64,000 nucleotides of DNA from NCBI GenBank assembly GCA_945957125.1, contig CAMFJT010000001.1, positions 20,940 through 84,939 on the forward strand, read 5' to 3'. Origin of the DNA: an uncultured Rhodospirillales bacterium. Its GTDB lineage: Bacteria > Pseudomonadota > Alphaproteobacteria > Reyranellales > Reyranellaceae. The notes under the pieces are model-generated. The model saw nothing but the letters and a program-made list of their open reading frames with translations. It did not search any database and was not told where the DNA came from. A program made the translations under genes and the position numbers. Each line of letters starts with the position of its first letter. Positions within the stretch are counted from its first letter, which is position 1. Of the stretch, positions 1-8,993 are shown piece after piece.

Positions 1-36
1 TGACCTCTTGGAGAGCGTTAGGGGATATGCAGGGCG

Positions 37-495
37 TTACGGCGTGGCGACGACGTTGCCCTTGTAGTCGACGGCGAGTTGCACGGTTTTGCCTTCCTGC
101 ATCGCACTGCCGCGCCAGATCCCATCCCCGTCCTTCTTGAGGTCGGCAACATTGGTCAGGCCATGGGCGATCGCCCGGTCCTTGGCCTGGCCCTCGGTGA
201 AGCTGTTGGCGCCCTTCAGCGGCGCGCCCTCGTCGTTCTTGCGCGCGGTGTAGACGTCGGACTTGCACGCCTCGACGAACGTCGCCTGATCGAGCTTGCC
301 GTCGGCCGTCAGCTTCCTGTCGTGGACGCGCATCGCGGCGGAATAGCGAGCGGCTTCTGCATCGGTAAGCACGCCATCCTTGTTGACGTCGGCCTTCGCC
401 CACATCGCCTGGCACTCGGCTTCCGTGGCCGCGTAAGCCGGTAGCGCGCCGCACGCGGCGATCACCGCTGCGATCAGAACTGTTTTCCTCACCAT
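37..495 (-). CDS. Secreted EF-hand domain protein
   Basis: A 152-residue exported protein. Residues 1-22 form a clear signal peptide ending in AYA. A canonical 12-residue EF-hand loop, DVNKDGVLTDAE (about 36-47), has acidic or polar ligands at positions 1, 3, 5, 9 and 12. A second, degenerate EF-hand follows around TADGKLDQATFVEAC. The C-terminal third (GIWRGSAMQEGKTVQLAVDYKGNVVA) resembles the two-strand ending of PepSY-like domains. It probably binds calcium in the periplasm; its partner is unknown. A GGGAGGA ribosome site lies just upstream of the ATG. A perfect tandem duplication sits in the leader region (see separate entry). EF-hand call is firm; biological role is not. Confidence 0.8.
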   Translation of the reverse strand: MVRKTVLIAAVIAACGALPAYAATEAECQAMWAKADVNKDGVLTDAEAARYSAAMRVHDRKLTADGKLDQATFVEACKSDVYTARKNDEGAPLKGANSFTEGQAKDRAIAHGLTNVADLKKDGDGIWRGSAMQEGKTVQLAVDYKGNVVATP

Positions 496-507
496 ATTCC
501 TCCCAGT

Positions 508-557
508 TGAAGTAGCACCTGTTCAAAGCTCGTGAAGTAGCACCTGTTCAAAGCTCG
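508..557. repeat. Perfect tandem duplication, 2 x 25 bp
   Basis: Two identical 25-bp units lie head to tail at 508-532 and 533-557, each beginning TGAAGTAGCACC and ending TTCAAAGCTCG. They start 12 bp upstream of the EF-hand gene on the minus strand, so they fall in its leader or promoter. No third copy was seen. Confidence 0.95.
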
Positions 558-796
558 ACGATGCAACGTCCGCGATGAAGGGCTGGTTGCCGTTGGGAGG
601 GCGTGGGACGACGGTTTCGCCGATCCGCGTCGGCGTGAAGACGGCGCAGGCGCCGCGCAGTGCTTGCGCGTGCGCGATCCGAGGGATCGAGCCGAATCCG
701 ATCTCGCGATGGGAACGGCGTGACGGCGCCTGTGGTTCGTTGCGCCGAATGCCGCGGGAAAGCAGGCGGCTTACGCGGCAGATTTCTCGCTCGCCG
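558..796. other. Intergenic stretch without recognisable gene
   Basis: Together with the tandem duplication this makes about 300 bases between the EF-hand gene and the phosphatase-fold gene. ORFs crossing it (575-1153 plus, and others) have arginine-rich shadow composition and no family motif. I see no convincing terminator or promoter. Confidence 0.5.
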
Positions 797-1615
797 CTAG
801 TTCTCGAACTCCACGAACAGCGGCCAGTGATCGGATGCCGGGTTGCCGCGCTCGATCCAGGCCCGCCGTACCGTCGGCGCGAGGTCGGGGGTCACGAATA
901 CATGATCGATGCGTCCCTTGTTCGGGGCGCTCTCGCTGTCCGCATCGGAATTGCCGGCGGCGCGCCAGGCGTCGACCAGCCCGGCCGCGACGAAGCGCGG
1001 ATATTCCGGTCCGTCCGACCGGTGATTGAAATCGCCCGCCACGATCGCGCCGGCCGGCACGTCGAACGCCGGATCCTGGAAGAAGAACTTCTCGTCCGGC
1101 GTGCCGTCCCAGGTCGCGCCGGCCTGCGCCGCGCCATGGATGGCGGCGGTTAAGGCGTCGACCTGGGGCAGCCGCTGCGCGGTGCCGATGTAGCTCAGAT
1201 GCGTGCAATAGACGCGCAGCGGTCCCGACGGTACTGCGATGGCGGCCTCGATGAACCCACGCTGCAGGTCGTAGCCGCTCTCGATCCGGGTCTTGGGCAG
1301 CATGACGCCGCGCGACCACAGGATCGGCCAGCGCGAGACGATCGTATTGCCGAAGCCGCGGCGGCGATTGGTGATGCGACCCTCGGCATCGACGCTGCTG
1401 GCGTCGGCTTCCATCGGACCGTGGAAGCGATAGTAGCGATTGAGCCGCCGGGCGATCTCCGCCGCCTGGTCGACGTAGCCGTTCTGGGGCCAGCCGCGCA
1501 CCACCTCCTGCAGGCAGGCGATATCGGCGTCCGCCAGCGTGTCGGCGATCCGCGCCACGTCATGTCGGCCGTCGAGCCCGACGCCGTAGTGGATGTTGTA
1601 GGTGGAAAAGATCAT
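797..1615 (-). CDS. Endonuclease/exonuclease/phosphatase family protein
   Basis: 272 residues covering one complete EEP (DNase I-like, exo III/APE1-type) domain. The ordered motifs are visible: N in FSTYNIHYG at the start, metal-binding LQEV near 36, the TH of YCTHLS, GDFNHR (DNA/phosphate-site Asp-Asn) and the final IDHVFV and SDHWPL (catalytic Asp-His). No signal peptide is seen. Family members cleave phosphodiester bonds in nucleic acids, sphingomyelin or inositol phosphates; the substrate cannot be told from sequence. The short, loop-poor form resembles the many uncharacterised bacterial members rather than ExoIII (no DNA-binding insert recognised). Likely monocistronic or co-transcribed with the upstream membrane protein gene. 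Confidence 0.85.
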   Translation of the reverse strand: MIFSTYNIHYGVGLDGRHDVARIADTLADADIACLQEVVRGWPQNGYVDQAAEIARRLNRYYRFHGPMEADASSVDAEGRITNRRRGFGNTIVSRWPILWSRGVMLPKTRIESGYDLQRGFIEAAIAVPSGPLRVYCTHLSYIGTAQRLPQVDALTAAIHGAAQAGATWDGTPDEKFFFQDPAFDVPAGAIVAGDFNHRSDGPEYPRFVAAGLVDAWRAAGNSDADSESAPNKGRIDHVFVTPDLAPTVRRAWIERGNPASDHWPLFVEFEN

Positions 1616-1678
1616 CCGGGGTCCAGGCCTGTCGTGGTGTGTCGCCGGATATTCGACCGATCCGGCAGGCGGCGGGCG

Positions 1679-3406
1679 TCATGGTTGCTTGTCGATCGTT
1701 GCCGTTTCACGACTGAGCAGTGTCCAGCTCGGCGTTTCCCGGCGATCCGGATAGTGATCGGCCAGGTAAGTGGAATAGGCGGAAGAGGCGCGCATCGTCC
1801 AGGCCGGGTCGGTCGAGAATTTCGGGATGAGAACGTAGGAGGCATCGGCGAACAGCGTTGCCGCCGGTCGGATCGGCCTGTCCGTTCCGGACCAGAGATT
1901 GTTGCCGCGCGGCGGCCTGATGCCGAGCATGAACGGAAGCGGATTGACCTGATCGAGAACGACGATGCTGCCCGCCGGGTATTGCCTGTCGCGCAGCAGG
2001 TCGGCCGCTTCCAGCAATGTTCCGACATACTCGAAGGCCGACAGCTCGAGATGGGGGCCTGCCTTCCGCGCCCTGCTGAGCAGTCGCGGATCCGGCGGAC
2101 CGCGTGAGATCGCGTCGAGGAGTCCGGCCTCCTCCGTCGGAACGGCCAGCCCCCGCAACTGCGTCCGGTCGACCACCGTCAATCCCTGACTGCTTCGGGC
2201 GCTGGCGCAGTAAAGCACGAGGCTTGCCAGCGATGTCGCGACGGCAAAGAGTGGGAAGACAAGAATGCTCGCCATCAGCGGAAGCCGGGGATCCGGCCGC
2301 GCGCGCACCGGTTGCGATCGAAGATGGTCGTAGATCACGAAAGCCACCACGACGCCGAGCGCCAGGCCGTCCGGCTCGGCATTCTGGGAGAGCACGACGA
2401 GTCCGACCCCGACGATGAAGAGGATCGTGGCCGGCAAGCGCAAGGGGGCCTCGCCGCGATACCAGAGCAGCGCTGCAACGACGAGCGCCGCGATGTACGG
2501 GGCGTGCTGCATGGCTCCCGGCAGGAACGTCCAAAGGGCAATCCTCGGGGTGCGGACGCCGCCTGCCGCGATCGCATTCCAGAGGTCGGCGAGATAGGCA
2601 TGGTTCCAGGGCGCCAGTGCACCGGCGACGATCAGCGCGCCGACCGCCAGCCACGCGCGCCACAGCCGGCGGACGTGAGTGCAGACCAGGAGGCCAAGCG
2701 CGAGGGCGGCCAGGCCCGCCAGGAAGTAAGTCACCTTCAGGTAGAACATCGCCACGATCAGCGCGGCCGAAACTGCGACGTCGAGCCCGTCGCCGGCGCG
2801 GCCATTGCGCGGTGGCACGAACAGGATGAGCGTCAGTACGGCGAGCGCGCTCCAGCCGTAGCGATTGTACGACATGGCGAAGGAGAAGGCGCTCAGGTTG
2901 TCGCCGACCGTCGCCGGCATCAGGGCGAGAAGCACGGTGAACGTGACGAACACGGCGGCAGGCGCCAGCGGCAGCCGGCGCCAGGCGGCCCAGCACGCCA
3001 CGACGAACAGCAGCGCCGCCACGGCCGCCACGCTCGCGAGAAAGGCATATGGCGTCACGCCGAACAGAGCGAACCCGGCAAGGGGCAGAAGGAAGTTCAG
3101 GGCAGCGAGAGGTTCGTGGAAGTCGACATGGGCGATGTCCCCGTAATGCAGATGCCAGGCGCCCGAGAAGATGAAAAGCAGATCCCACGTCATTGCCCTC
3201 GACATGAGCCGACCGGGCGAAAGCAGCAGCCACATGCCCGCCGCCGCCGGCAAACCGGCAAGCACGACGAGCATGCCGGGCTGCGCGTCTGCGACGAGGA
3301 GAGACCGAACCAGCCCCGCGCCCCGGCCTTCACCGGGCAACTGCGGCGGATGGGTGGCGGAGGCGACCCGCGGCGGGCCCCAAAAGAGGCCTATGAGCCC
3401 GGGCAA
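1679..3406 (-). CDS. Polytopic membrane protein, possibly GT39/ArnT-like
   Basis: 575 residues in the track. About ten hydrophobic segments occupy residues 45-390, followed by a roughly 180-residue soluble C-terminal part. The segment GDIAHVDFHEPLAALNFLLPL after the first helices recalls the first periplasmic loop of GT-C fold glycosyltransferases (ArnT/GT39-type), where an acidic residue after TM1 is catalytic, but this is a weak resemblance. The N-terminal 44 residues are low complexity and the TTG start at 3406 lacks a good ribosome site; an in-frame ATG at 3274 (MLVVLAGLPAAAG) begins directly at the first helix. Placement beside a polysaccharide locus fits a lipid-linked sugar transferase, by inference only. 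Confidence 0.55.
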   Translation of the reverse strand: MPGLIGLFWGPPRVASATHPPQLPGEGRGAGLVRSLLVADAQPGMLVVLAGLPAAAGMWLLLSPGRLMSRAMTWDLLFIFSGAWHLHYGDIAHVDFHEPLAALNFLLPLAGFALFGVTPYAFLASVAAVAALLFVVACWAAWRRLPLAPAAVFVTFTVLLALMPATVGDNLSAFSFAMSYNRYGWSALAVLTLILFVPPRNGRAGDGLDVAVSAALIVAMFYLKVTYFLAGLAALALGLLVCTHVRRLWRAWLAVGALIVAGALAPWNHAYLADLWNAIAAGGVRTPRIALWTFLPGAMQHAPYIAALVVAALLWYRGEAPLRLPATILFIVGVGLVVLSQNAEPDGLALGVVVAFVIYDHLRSQPVRARPDPRLPLMASILVFPLFAVATSLASLVLYCASARSSQGLTVVDRTQLRGLAVPTEEAGLLDAISRGPPDPRLLSRARKAGPHLELSAFEYVGTLLEAADLLRDRQYPAGSIVVLDQVNPLPFMLGIRPPRGNNLWSGTDRPIRPAATLFADASYVLIPKFSTDPAWTMRASSAYSTYLADHYPDRRETPSWTLLSRETATIDKQP

Positions 3407-3519
3407 GCCGTCGACCGCTCCCGGAACGCGATCTCGGCGCGCCCCCTTTCATCGGTCATCGTCAGAGTCCACCCATCCGCGACGCGGGCGCGCATGCCAA
3501 TGCCGTTTGCTTCGTGTTC

Positions 3520-4806
3520 CTATTTGCCGTTCGTCATTTCCGCGAGACCGGATCCTGCCGGCGCGCTTCGATGCCGCCCGCCGCCGAACCGCAACATCAA
3601 CCGCGCGAGCGGCATCGAGATTGCGGTGCTCACCACGGCCATCAGGACCAGCGCCGCGAACACGTTCGTGGAGATGATATGGGCATCGAGAAGGATCGTC
3701 AGGACGACGATCTCCATCAGCCCCTTGGTCTGCAGCAGGGCGCCGAGGCCGAGGGCCAGCGGCCATCGTTCGCCGACGAGCCGGGCGGCGATCGCCGTGC
3801 CGCCGGTTATGCCCACGAGGGAAGCGAGCGTCGCCACGCCGAACACCTCGACAAAAGACGAGGAGGTCGGGTCGATGAACGTGCGCAGTCCGGTGATGGT
3901 GAAGAAGAACGGCATGAGCAATGCCAAAGTCGGGGCCTGGAGCCGATCCAGGATCGGCTTGCGCAGATGCTCGGGCATGATCGCGCCGGCGACGAAGGCG
4001 CCCAGGATGCTGCTCAGCCCCATTGCCTCCACGGAAAGAGACGAGGCGATCGTGAAGACCACGACCAGCACCAGGGCGCGCTCCCTGACCTCTCCGTCGA
4101 GCAGGCGCGCCGTGACCATCCTGGCCAGGTGCGGCCGAACGATCCTGATCATCGCGAACAGGTAGATCGGGATCAGAAGCAGGCGGGCGAAAGTGCCGAA
4201 CTCCGTCGTGGCCTGGGCGGCCACCGTCGTGAGCAGGAGAGCCAGCAGCACGTAGAGCGTCACGTCCTTGATGCCGGCGATGGCCAGAGCAAGATCGCCG
4301 AGGCGGCTGCCGAGGAGGTTCATCTCGCGCAGGATCTCGCCCAGCACGGGGAGCGCGGTGACCGCCGCGCAGATGCCGATCGCCACGGCGAACGGAACGG
4401 GGCCGACGCCCATGACGAGCTCCTCGGGATGCCGGGCGAGGATCCACAAGCCGCCGAGGAAACCCAGGCCGATCGGCACGAGGATGTTCACCACGGCCAC
4501 CACCGACGTGATCCGCCCGCTGTGCCGAAGAACCCCGACGTCGAAATGCAGCCCCGTGATGAGGCCGAAAATGATCACCGCGACCGACCCGATGCCGGTC
4601 AGGGGCGCCAACGCCGCCGGGTTGAAGAACATGTGGTAGAGATCCGGAGCAACCCTACCGAACAGAGACGGGCCGAGAACGATGCCGACCACGATCTGGA
4701 TCACGACGAGGGGCAGATAGCCCTTCAGTCCCGAACAGCGCAGCGCCGCCACGGGGAGCGCCACGAGAACGAGCGCCTGGACGAGGAATATCAAAGTAGG
4801 GGTCAT
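3520..4806 (-). CDS. CPA2-family cation:proton antiporter (Kef-like)
   Basis: 428 residues, almost entirely transmembrane (about 12-13 helices), matching the Na+/H+ exchanger fold. The early helix pattern LVVIQIVVGIVLGPSLFG is the typical G-x-x-L-GP motif of CPA2 proteins. The ion-binding helix region reads VTALPVLGEILREMN followed by LALAIAGIKDVTLYVLLALL, with the conserved Asp present. No TrkA-N or TrkA-C regulatory domain is attached, so it is the short form. It would exchange K+ or Na+ for protons at the inner membrane. It stands alone, facing away from the polysaccharide genes; its upstream gap is shared with the rfb operon. Confidence 0.85.
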   Translation of the reverse strand: MTPTLIFLVQALVLVALPVAALRCSGLKGYLPLVVIQIVVGIVLGPSLFGRVAPDLYHMFFNPAALAPLTGIGSVAVIIFGLITGLHFDVGVLRHSGRITSVVAVVNILVPIGLGFLGGLWILARHPEELVMGVGPVPFAVAIGICAAVTALPVLGEILREMNLLGSRLGDLALAIAGIKDVTLYVLLALLLTTVAAQATTEFGTFARLLLIPIYLFAMIRIVRPHLARMVTARLLDGEVRERALVLVVVFTIASSLSVEAMGLSSILGAFVAGAIMPEHLRKPILDRLQAPTLALLMPFFFTITGLRTFIDPTSSSFVEVFGVATLASLVGITGGTAIAARLVGERWPLALGLGALLQTKGLMEIVVLTILLDAHIISTNVFAALVLMAVVSTAISMPLARLMLRFGGGRHRSAPAGSGLAEMTNGK

Positions 4807-5076
4807 GAGCCTTTACCGCCAATGGAGCGGAGGAAGAATAGGTTAGCTCGAAGCACGAAATATGCCGCACCGACCGTACGGTGGTGCACGAACGAAAAGA
4901 GCATTCCGCAGAGGCGCCGATTGACCGATCAAATGGCCCGCGGCACCTTACATTATCCTTACCCTGTCGTGGCCGATCCATGGCCGCGAGGCACGGCATT
5001 AAAACATCTTTGGTCCCGATCATATTGCTATATTCTAGAGTGCTTTAATTTTGCGACTTGACAAGAGGTTGCCGAC
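4807..5076. promoter_or_regulatory. Divergent control region between antiporter and rfbC
   Basis: 270 bases without a gene. The right half (about 4985-5065) is clearly AT-richer than its surroundings, with runs such as CATATTGCTATATTCTAG and GCTTTAATTTTGCG, so the rfbC promoter is most likely here, but I could not fit a single well-spaced -35/-10 pair. The ribosome site of rfbC is the AGAGG about 9 bases before its ATG. Confidence 0.35.
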
Positions 5077-5631
5077 ATGAGGGTGATCGAGACTGAACTT
5101 TCTGACGTAAAAGTGATCTCACCCAACCGAATTGGCGACGATAGGGGTTGGTTCGAAGAAATATATCGCCGAGATATTCTTGCCGACGCGGGTATTGGGG
5201 ATGTTTTCATACAGGATAATATGTCCTTTTCGATTTCCCGCGGCACCGTCCGCGGGTTGCATTTTCAGATACCGCCGTCGGCGCAAGCCAAGCTGGTTCG
5301 CGTTCTCGTCGGCAGCGTGCTGGACGTCGCGGTCGATTTGCGATCGTCGTCGCCGACTTACGGCAGGCACGTCGCTGTCGAAATCGACGCGAAACTTGGA
5401 CGACTGGTCTATATTCCATCGGGCTTCGCCCATGGTTTCTGCACCCTCGAGCCCGACACCCTGGTTTGCTACAAGGTCAGCGCGCTCTATGATGCAAAGT
5501 GCGATCGCAGCCTGGCCTGGAACGATCCTGCCCTCGGCATCGACTGGCCCGTCGGTCCCGGCGAGGCGATCCTGTCCGCCAAGGACCGAGCAGCCCCGGC
5601 GCTGGCCGGGATCGGCCGGGCGTTCGGCTAG
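5077..5631 (+). CDS. rfbC: dTDP-4-dehydrorhamnose 3,5-epimerase
   Basis: 184 residues, the usual length of RmlC. It inverts C3 and C5 of dTDP-4-keto-6-deoxyglucose in dTDP-L-rhamnose synthesis in the cytosol. The cupin-fold signature is intact: RGLHFQ with the catalytic His at 62, the Asp of AVDLR, PSGFAHGF (His119) and the aromatic pair around CYKVSALY. ATG at 5077 is preceded by AGAGG. It heads an operon with rfbD and rfbA (gaps of 18 bp and a 4-bp overlap). The first 60 codons are noticeably AT-richer than the rest of the window. Confidence 0.95.
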   Translation: MRVIETELSDVKVISPNRIGDDRGWFEEIYRRDILADAGIGDVFIQDNMSFSISRGTVRGLHFQIPPSAQAKLVRVLVGSVLDVAVDLRSSSPTYGRHVAVEIDAKLGRLVYIPSGFAHGFCTLEPDTLVCYKVSALYDAKCDRSLAWNDPALGIDWPVGPGEAILSAKDRAAPALAGIGRAFG

Positions 5632-5649
5632 GATGCCCTCGGTGGATCG

Positions 5650-6579
5650 ATGCGGAATGGGCCGGTGACGGGCCGCGCGGCTGTCCTGATCCTGGGAGCG
5701 ACGGGCCAGGTCGGCATGGAGCTGACGCGGCTGGCGTGGCCGGCACAGCTCGATATCCACGCGCCAGGGCGGGCCGAGCTCGATCTTGCGGACGAGGCGG
5801 CCGTCGATCGGATCGTCGCGTCCCGTCCCTGGGCCTGCGTCATCAACACGGCGGCCTACACGGCCGTCGACAATGCCGAGACGGATGTCGGCACCGCCTG
5901 GCGCATCAACGCGCTCGCGCCGGCCGTGCTGGCCGCGTCGACCGGCAGATCGCAGACGCCGATCATCCACGTATCGACGGACTACGTCTTCGACGGCCGG
6001 TCTGAAACGCCCTATCGGCCCGACGACGCGATGCGGCCGCGCAGCGTCTATGGCGCGAGCAAGGCGGCGGGCGAATATGCGGTCTGCACCGCCAATCCGC
6101 GCCACGTCATCGTGCGCACGGCGTGGGTGTTCAGTCCCCATCGCTCGAATTTCGTCAAGACGATGCTGCGTCTGGCCGCCGAGCGCGACGTGCTGCGCGT
6201 GGTCGACGATCAGACCGGGTGTCCGACGTCCGCCGCCGACCTCGCGGCCGCATTGATGGCCATCTGCCGGCGTCTGATCGACGATCCGAGCGGCCCCTGG
6301 GGCACCTATCACTTCGCCAACGACGGTGAAACGACGTGGTGCGGCCTGGCCCGCGCGATCATGGCGGGGGCGCGAAGGCGGGGCGTCCGCGACGTGCCGG
6401 TCGAGGCCATCGCGACGGCGGATTTCGTCACCAAGGCGGTCAGGCCGGCGAATTCGGCCCTGGCGACGGATGCCTTGACGCGCGACTACGCCATTCGGCC
6501 CCGTCCCTGGCAGCACGCGCTCGAGGATGTCCTCGACGTGCTGCTGTGTTCTCCAAAGATCTGCGGTGAGGCGAAATGA
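5650..6579 (+). CDS. rfbD: dTDP-4-dehydrorhamnose reductase
   Basis: 309 residues. It carries out the NAD(P)H-dependent reduction that gives dTDP-L-rhamnose. The Rossmann motif GATGQVGMELT begins at about residue 14, followed by NTAAYTAVDNAE, STDYVFDG and the short-chain-dehydrogenase catalytic YGASKAAGE (Tyr-x3-Lys). Length matches RmlD once a short N-terminal leader is allowed. The stop overlaps the start of rfbA (ATGA), indicating translational coupling. Confidence 0.95.
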   Translation: MRNGPVTGRAAVLILGATGQVGMELTRLAWPAQLDIHAPGRAELDLADEAAVDRIVASRPWACVINTAAYTAVDNAETDVGTAWRINALAPAVLAASTGRSQTPIIHVSTDYVFDGRSETPYRPDDAMRPRSVYGASKAAGEYAVCTANPRHVIVRTAWVFSPHRSNFVKTMLRLAAERDVLRVVDDQTGCPTSAADLAAALMAICRRLIDDPSGPWGTYHFANDGETTWCGLARAIMAGARRRGVRDVPVEAIATADFVTKAVRPANSALATDALTRDYAIRPRPWQHALEDVLDVLLCSPKICGEAK

Positions 6580-7445
6580 AGGGCATCGTCCTGGCGGGAG
6601 GGTCGGGCACGCGCCTGCACCCGGCGACGCTGGCCATCAACAAGCAGTTGCTGCCGATCTACGACAAGCCGATGATCTATTATCCGATATCGACGCTGAT
6701 GCTTGCCGATATCCGGGATATCCTCATCATCTCCTCGCCCGAGCATATCGACAACTACCGCTTCCTGCTCGGAACCGGCGAGCAGTTCGGCGTGACCTTC
6801 AGCTATACGATCCAGCCCAAGCCGCAAGGCTTGGCGCAGGCTTTCCTGTTGGGCAGGGAATTCATCGGCGGGGATCCCGTCGCCCTCATCCTGGGAGACA
6901 ACCTCTTCTTCGGTGCCGGGCTGCAGGATCTCCTGACGCGTGCGCGGCGGCGCGAGAGCGGTGCGACGGTGGTCGCCTATCACGTCGACCGGCCCGAGCA
7001 GTACGGCGTGATCACGATCGACGAGCACGGCCGGCCGATGCGCATCGTCGAGAAGCCGGCGGCGCCCGAATCGCGCTGGGCGGTCACCGGCCTGTATTTC
7101 TACGACAATCGGGTCGTCGACATCGCGAGCCGCGTGAAGCCCTCGGCGCGGGGAGAGCTCGAGATCACCGACGTGAACAATGCCTACCTGGAGAGCGGCG
7201 AGCTGAATGTCGAGTTGATGTCGCGCGGCTTCGCGTGGCTCGATACGGGTACGCACGACGATCTCCTGGATGCCGCGGAGTTCGTGCGCGTGATCCAGCG
7301 GCGCCAGGGCGTCCAGATCGCCTGCCTCGAGGAGATCGCCTACCAGAAGGGCTATATCGATCGCGAGAGCCTGGCCGCCCGCGGCCGCGCTTTCGCGAAG
7401 ACCGCCTATGGGCAGCATCTGCTGTCGCTGCTGACGCAGAGCTGA
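6576..7445 (+). CDS. rfbA: Glucose-1-phosphate thymidylyltransferase
   Basis: 289 residues, full RmlA length. It makes dTDP-glucose from dTTP and glucose-1-phosphate, the entry step of the dTDP-rhamnose pathway. The nucleotidyltransferase signature GGSGTRLHPAT is at the N-terminus, then NKQLLPIYDKPMIYYP, LILGDNLFFG (metal-binding Asp) and VEKPAAPESRWAVTGLYFYD. Last gene of the rfbCDA operon. rfbB, the 4,6-dehydratase that acts between RfbA and RfbC, is absent from the window. The next gene is convergent with only 3 bp between stops. Confidence 0.95.
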   Translation: MKGIVLAGGSGTRLHPATLAINKQLLPIYDKPMIYYPISTLMLADIRDILIISSPEHIDNYRFLLGTGEQFGVTFSYTIQPKPQGLAQAFLLGREFIGGDPVALILGDNLFFGAGLQDLLTRARRRESGATVVAYHVDRPEQYGVITIDEHGRPMRIVEKPAAPESRWAVTGLYFYDNRVVDIASRVKPSARGELEITDVNNAYLESGELNVELMSRGFAWLDTGTHDDLLDAAEFVRVIQRRQGVQIACLEEIAYQKGYIDRESLAARGRAFAKTAYGQHLLSLLTQS

Positions 7446-7448
7446 CCG

Positions 7449-8993
7449 TTACGTCGCGGGGGCGGCGGCGGCCGGAAGCGATCGGGTGTCGGCGGAGGCT
7501 TCCGGGATTTGCGTCATCCGCGGAAGATTGAGGGTGATCCCGGCATAGATCCAGAGCAGGAACAGCGTCGAATGCTCCTGGAACGGATCCATCAGGCCGC
7601 TCACCGCGACGCTGACGAAGGCAAGGAAGAGCGCCGAGGCGATCCACCTTATCTCGGGGTCCGGAGAGCCGCGCGACTGCCGCCACGCCAGGAGCGCGAT
7701 CCGCACGAAGAAGCCGAAGAACACCAGCGCGCCCGGAATGCCGATCTCCGACGTGAGGGCGAGGTACATGTTGTGGGTCGGTTCCAGGTAGAACTGGGTG
7801 TTCGAATCGCGCTTGTCGTAGGTGATGTTGACGTATCGCGGCTTCTCGGCCGTGCCGTTGTTCAGCCCCACCCCGAGGATCGGATTGTCGAGGATCATCC
7901 GCAGCGCCGCCTCGTATTGATAGAAGCGTACCGAGGCCGAATCGCTGCGAACCGTGAACTGATCGTAGATCTTGGGGCTGATGGCGGCCAGCCCGGCGAA
8001 GCCCGCCATGAGGATCAGCACGATCTCGGCGCGCTTGAGCATGCGGTCCCGGACCATGATCGCGAAGGCCAGCAGGCACTGGACGGCGACGAGGATGAAG
8101 TACACGCGGGTGAAGGTGAACAGCAGGCCGACCAGGCCGAAGCCGGTCAGGACGGCGAACAGCAGCGGCCTCGGATACATGACGTTTCGCGCGGAGAGCA
8201 GCAGGGCGAACGGAATGACCATCATGCACAGCCGCGTCGTCGACCCCGGCGAGGCCAGCGTGCCGTATCCCCGCACCGCCGATCCTTCCGTGGTGCGATC
8301 CACCTCCAGGTACTTCTGCATGTCGGCCAGGTTCTGGGTGACCGCGCCCGGGGTCAGCGGCGAGATGTAGCCGGTGGTGAAGCGGACCAGGGTCATCCCT
8401 GCCTGGGTCACCAGGATCGCGACTCCCACCAGGATGAGCACGCGCACGGCATCCTTGGTGTCCAGGCAGTTCACGGCAAAGAGAAAGGCGATGACGTACT
8501 TGACCTCCTGCGAAAGCTGGACGAAGCCCAGATAGGGCGAGCTCGCGCCGACGGTCGAGAGCAGCGCGATGCCGAGATAGGCGAGGGGCAGCCAGAAGAT
8601 CGACGGGATGCGCAGGGCCTTCTTGTGGAACAGCAGGTCGTTCATCCAGATCGCGAGGAGGACGAGCAGCAGCAGGTCGGACAGGGTGACCTGGAAGGTG
8701 AAAGCCCAGATGGTGTAGTTGATCTTCAGCGCGTCGACGACCGCGAGACCGTCGTTCAGGTTCTTGGCGATCTCGAACTGCGTCGACAGCAGGAAAAGGG
8801 CAAACCAGTAGAGCCGGAAGTTCTTGATGACGAAGGCCGGCAGGACCAAGAGCAGCGCGAGCGGCAGCGCCGCCACGTAGGCCGGCTTCGTCACGTACAG
8901 GCCGAACGCGACCACCGTGCCGATCCCCGCGCCCGCGCACAGCAGGAACAGGGAATTGCGCAACAGCAGCGCACGCGGGGCGGCCGTCATCAA
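7449..8993 (-). CDS. O-antigen ligase/polymerase family membrane protein (Wzy-like)
   Basis: 514 residues with about 11-12 transmembrane helices and a large periplasmic loop before the last helices, the layout of the Wzy_C (O-antigen ligase) family. The conserved segment GLLFTFTRVYFILVAVQCLLAF is the typical R-containing helix of the family. The long hydrophilic stretch RFYQYEAALRMILDNPILGVGLNN...THNMYLALTSEIGIPGALVFF carries the conserved GVGxxN and HN(x)YL elements. In this locus it most likely polymerises lipid-linked repeat units in the periplasm, although a ligase role cannot be excluded. It starts 4 bp inside the end of the upstream BY-kinase-like gene (ATGA overlap). Confidence 0.85.
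   Translation of the reverse strand: MMTAAPRALLLRNSLFLLCAGAGIGTVVAFGLYVTKPAYVAALPLALLLVLPAFVIKNFRLYWFALFLLSTQFEIAKNLNDGLAVVDALKINYTIWAFTFQVTLSDLLLLVLLAIWMNDLLFHKKALRIPSIFWLPLAYLGIALLSTVGASSPYLGFVQLSQEVKYVIAFLFAVNCLDTKDAVRVLILVGVAILVTQAGMTLVRFTTGYISPLTPGAVTQNLADMQKYLEVDRTTEGSAVRGYGTLASPGSTTRLCMMVIPFALLLSARNVMYPRPLLFAVLTGFGLVGLLFTFTRVYFILVAVQCLLAFAIMVRDRMLKRAEIVLILMAGFAGLAAISPKIYDQFTVRSDSASVRFYQYEAALRMILDNPILGVGLNNGTAEKPRYVNITYDKRDSNTQFYLEPTHNMYLALTSEIGIPGALVFFGFFVRIALLAWRQSRGSPDPEIRWIASALFLAFVSVAVSGLMDPFQEHSTLFLLWIYAGITLNLPRMTQIPEASADTRSLPAAAAPAT

Noticed and set aside
2312-4165. A 617-residue plus-strand ORF across the membrane protein and antiporter
   Set aside because: Low-complexity charged shadow; both genes on the minus strand show helix-rich sequence.
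5056-5070. TTGACA near the rfbC start taken as an FNR half-site
   Set aside because: Nothing resembling TCAA follows at the right spacing; it is a lone TTGAC.
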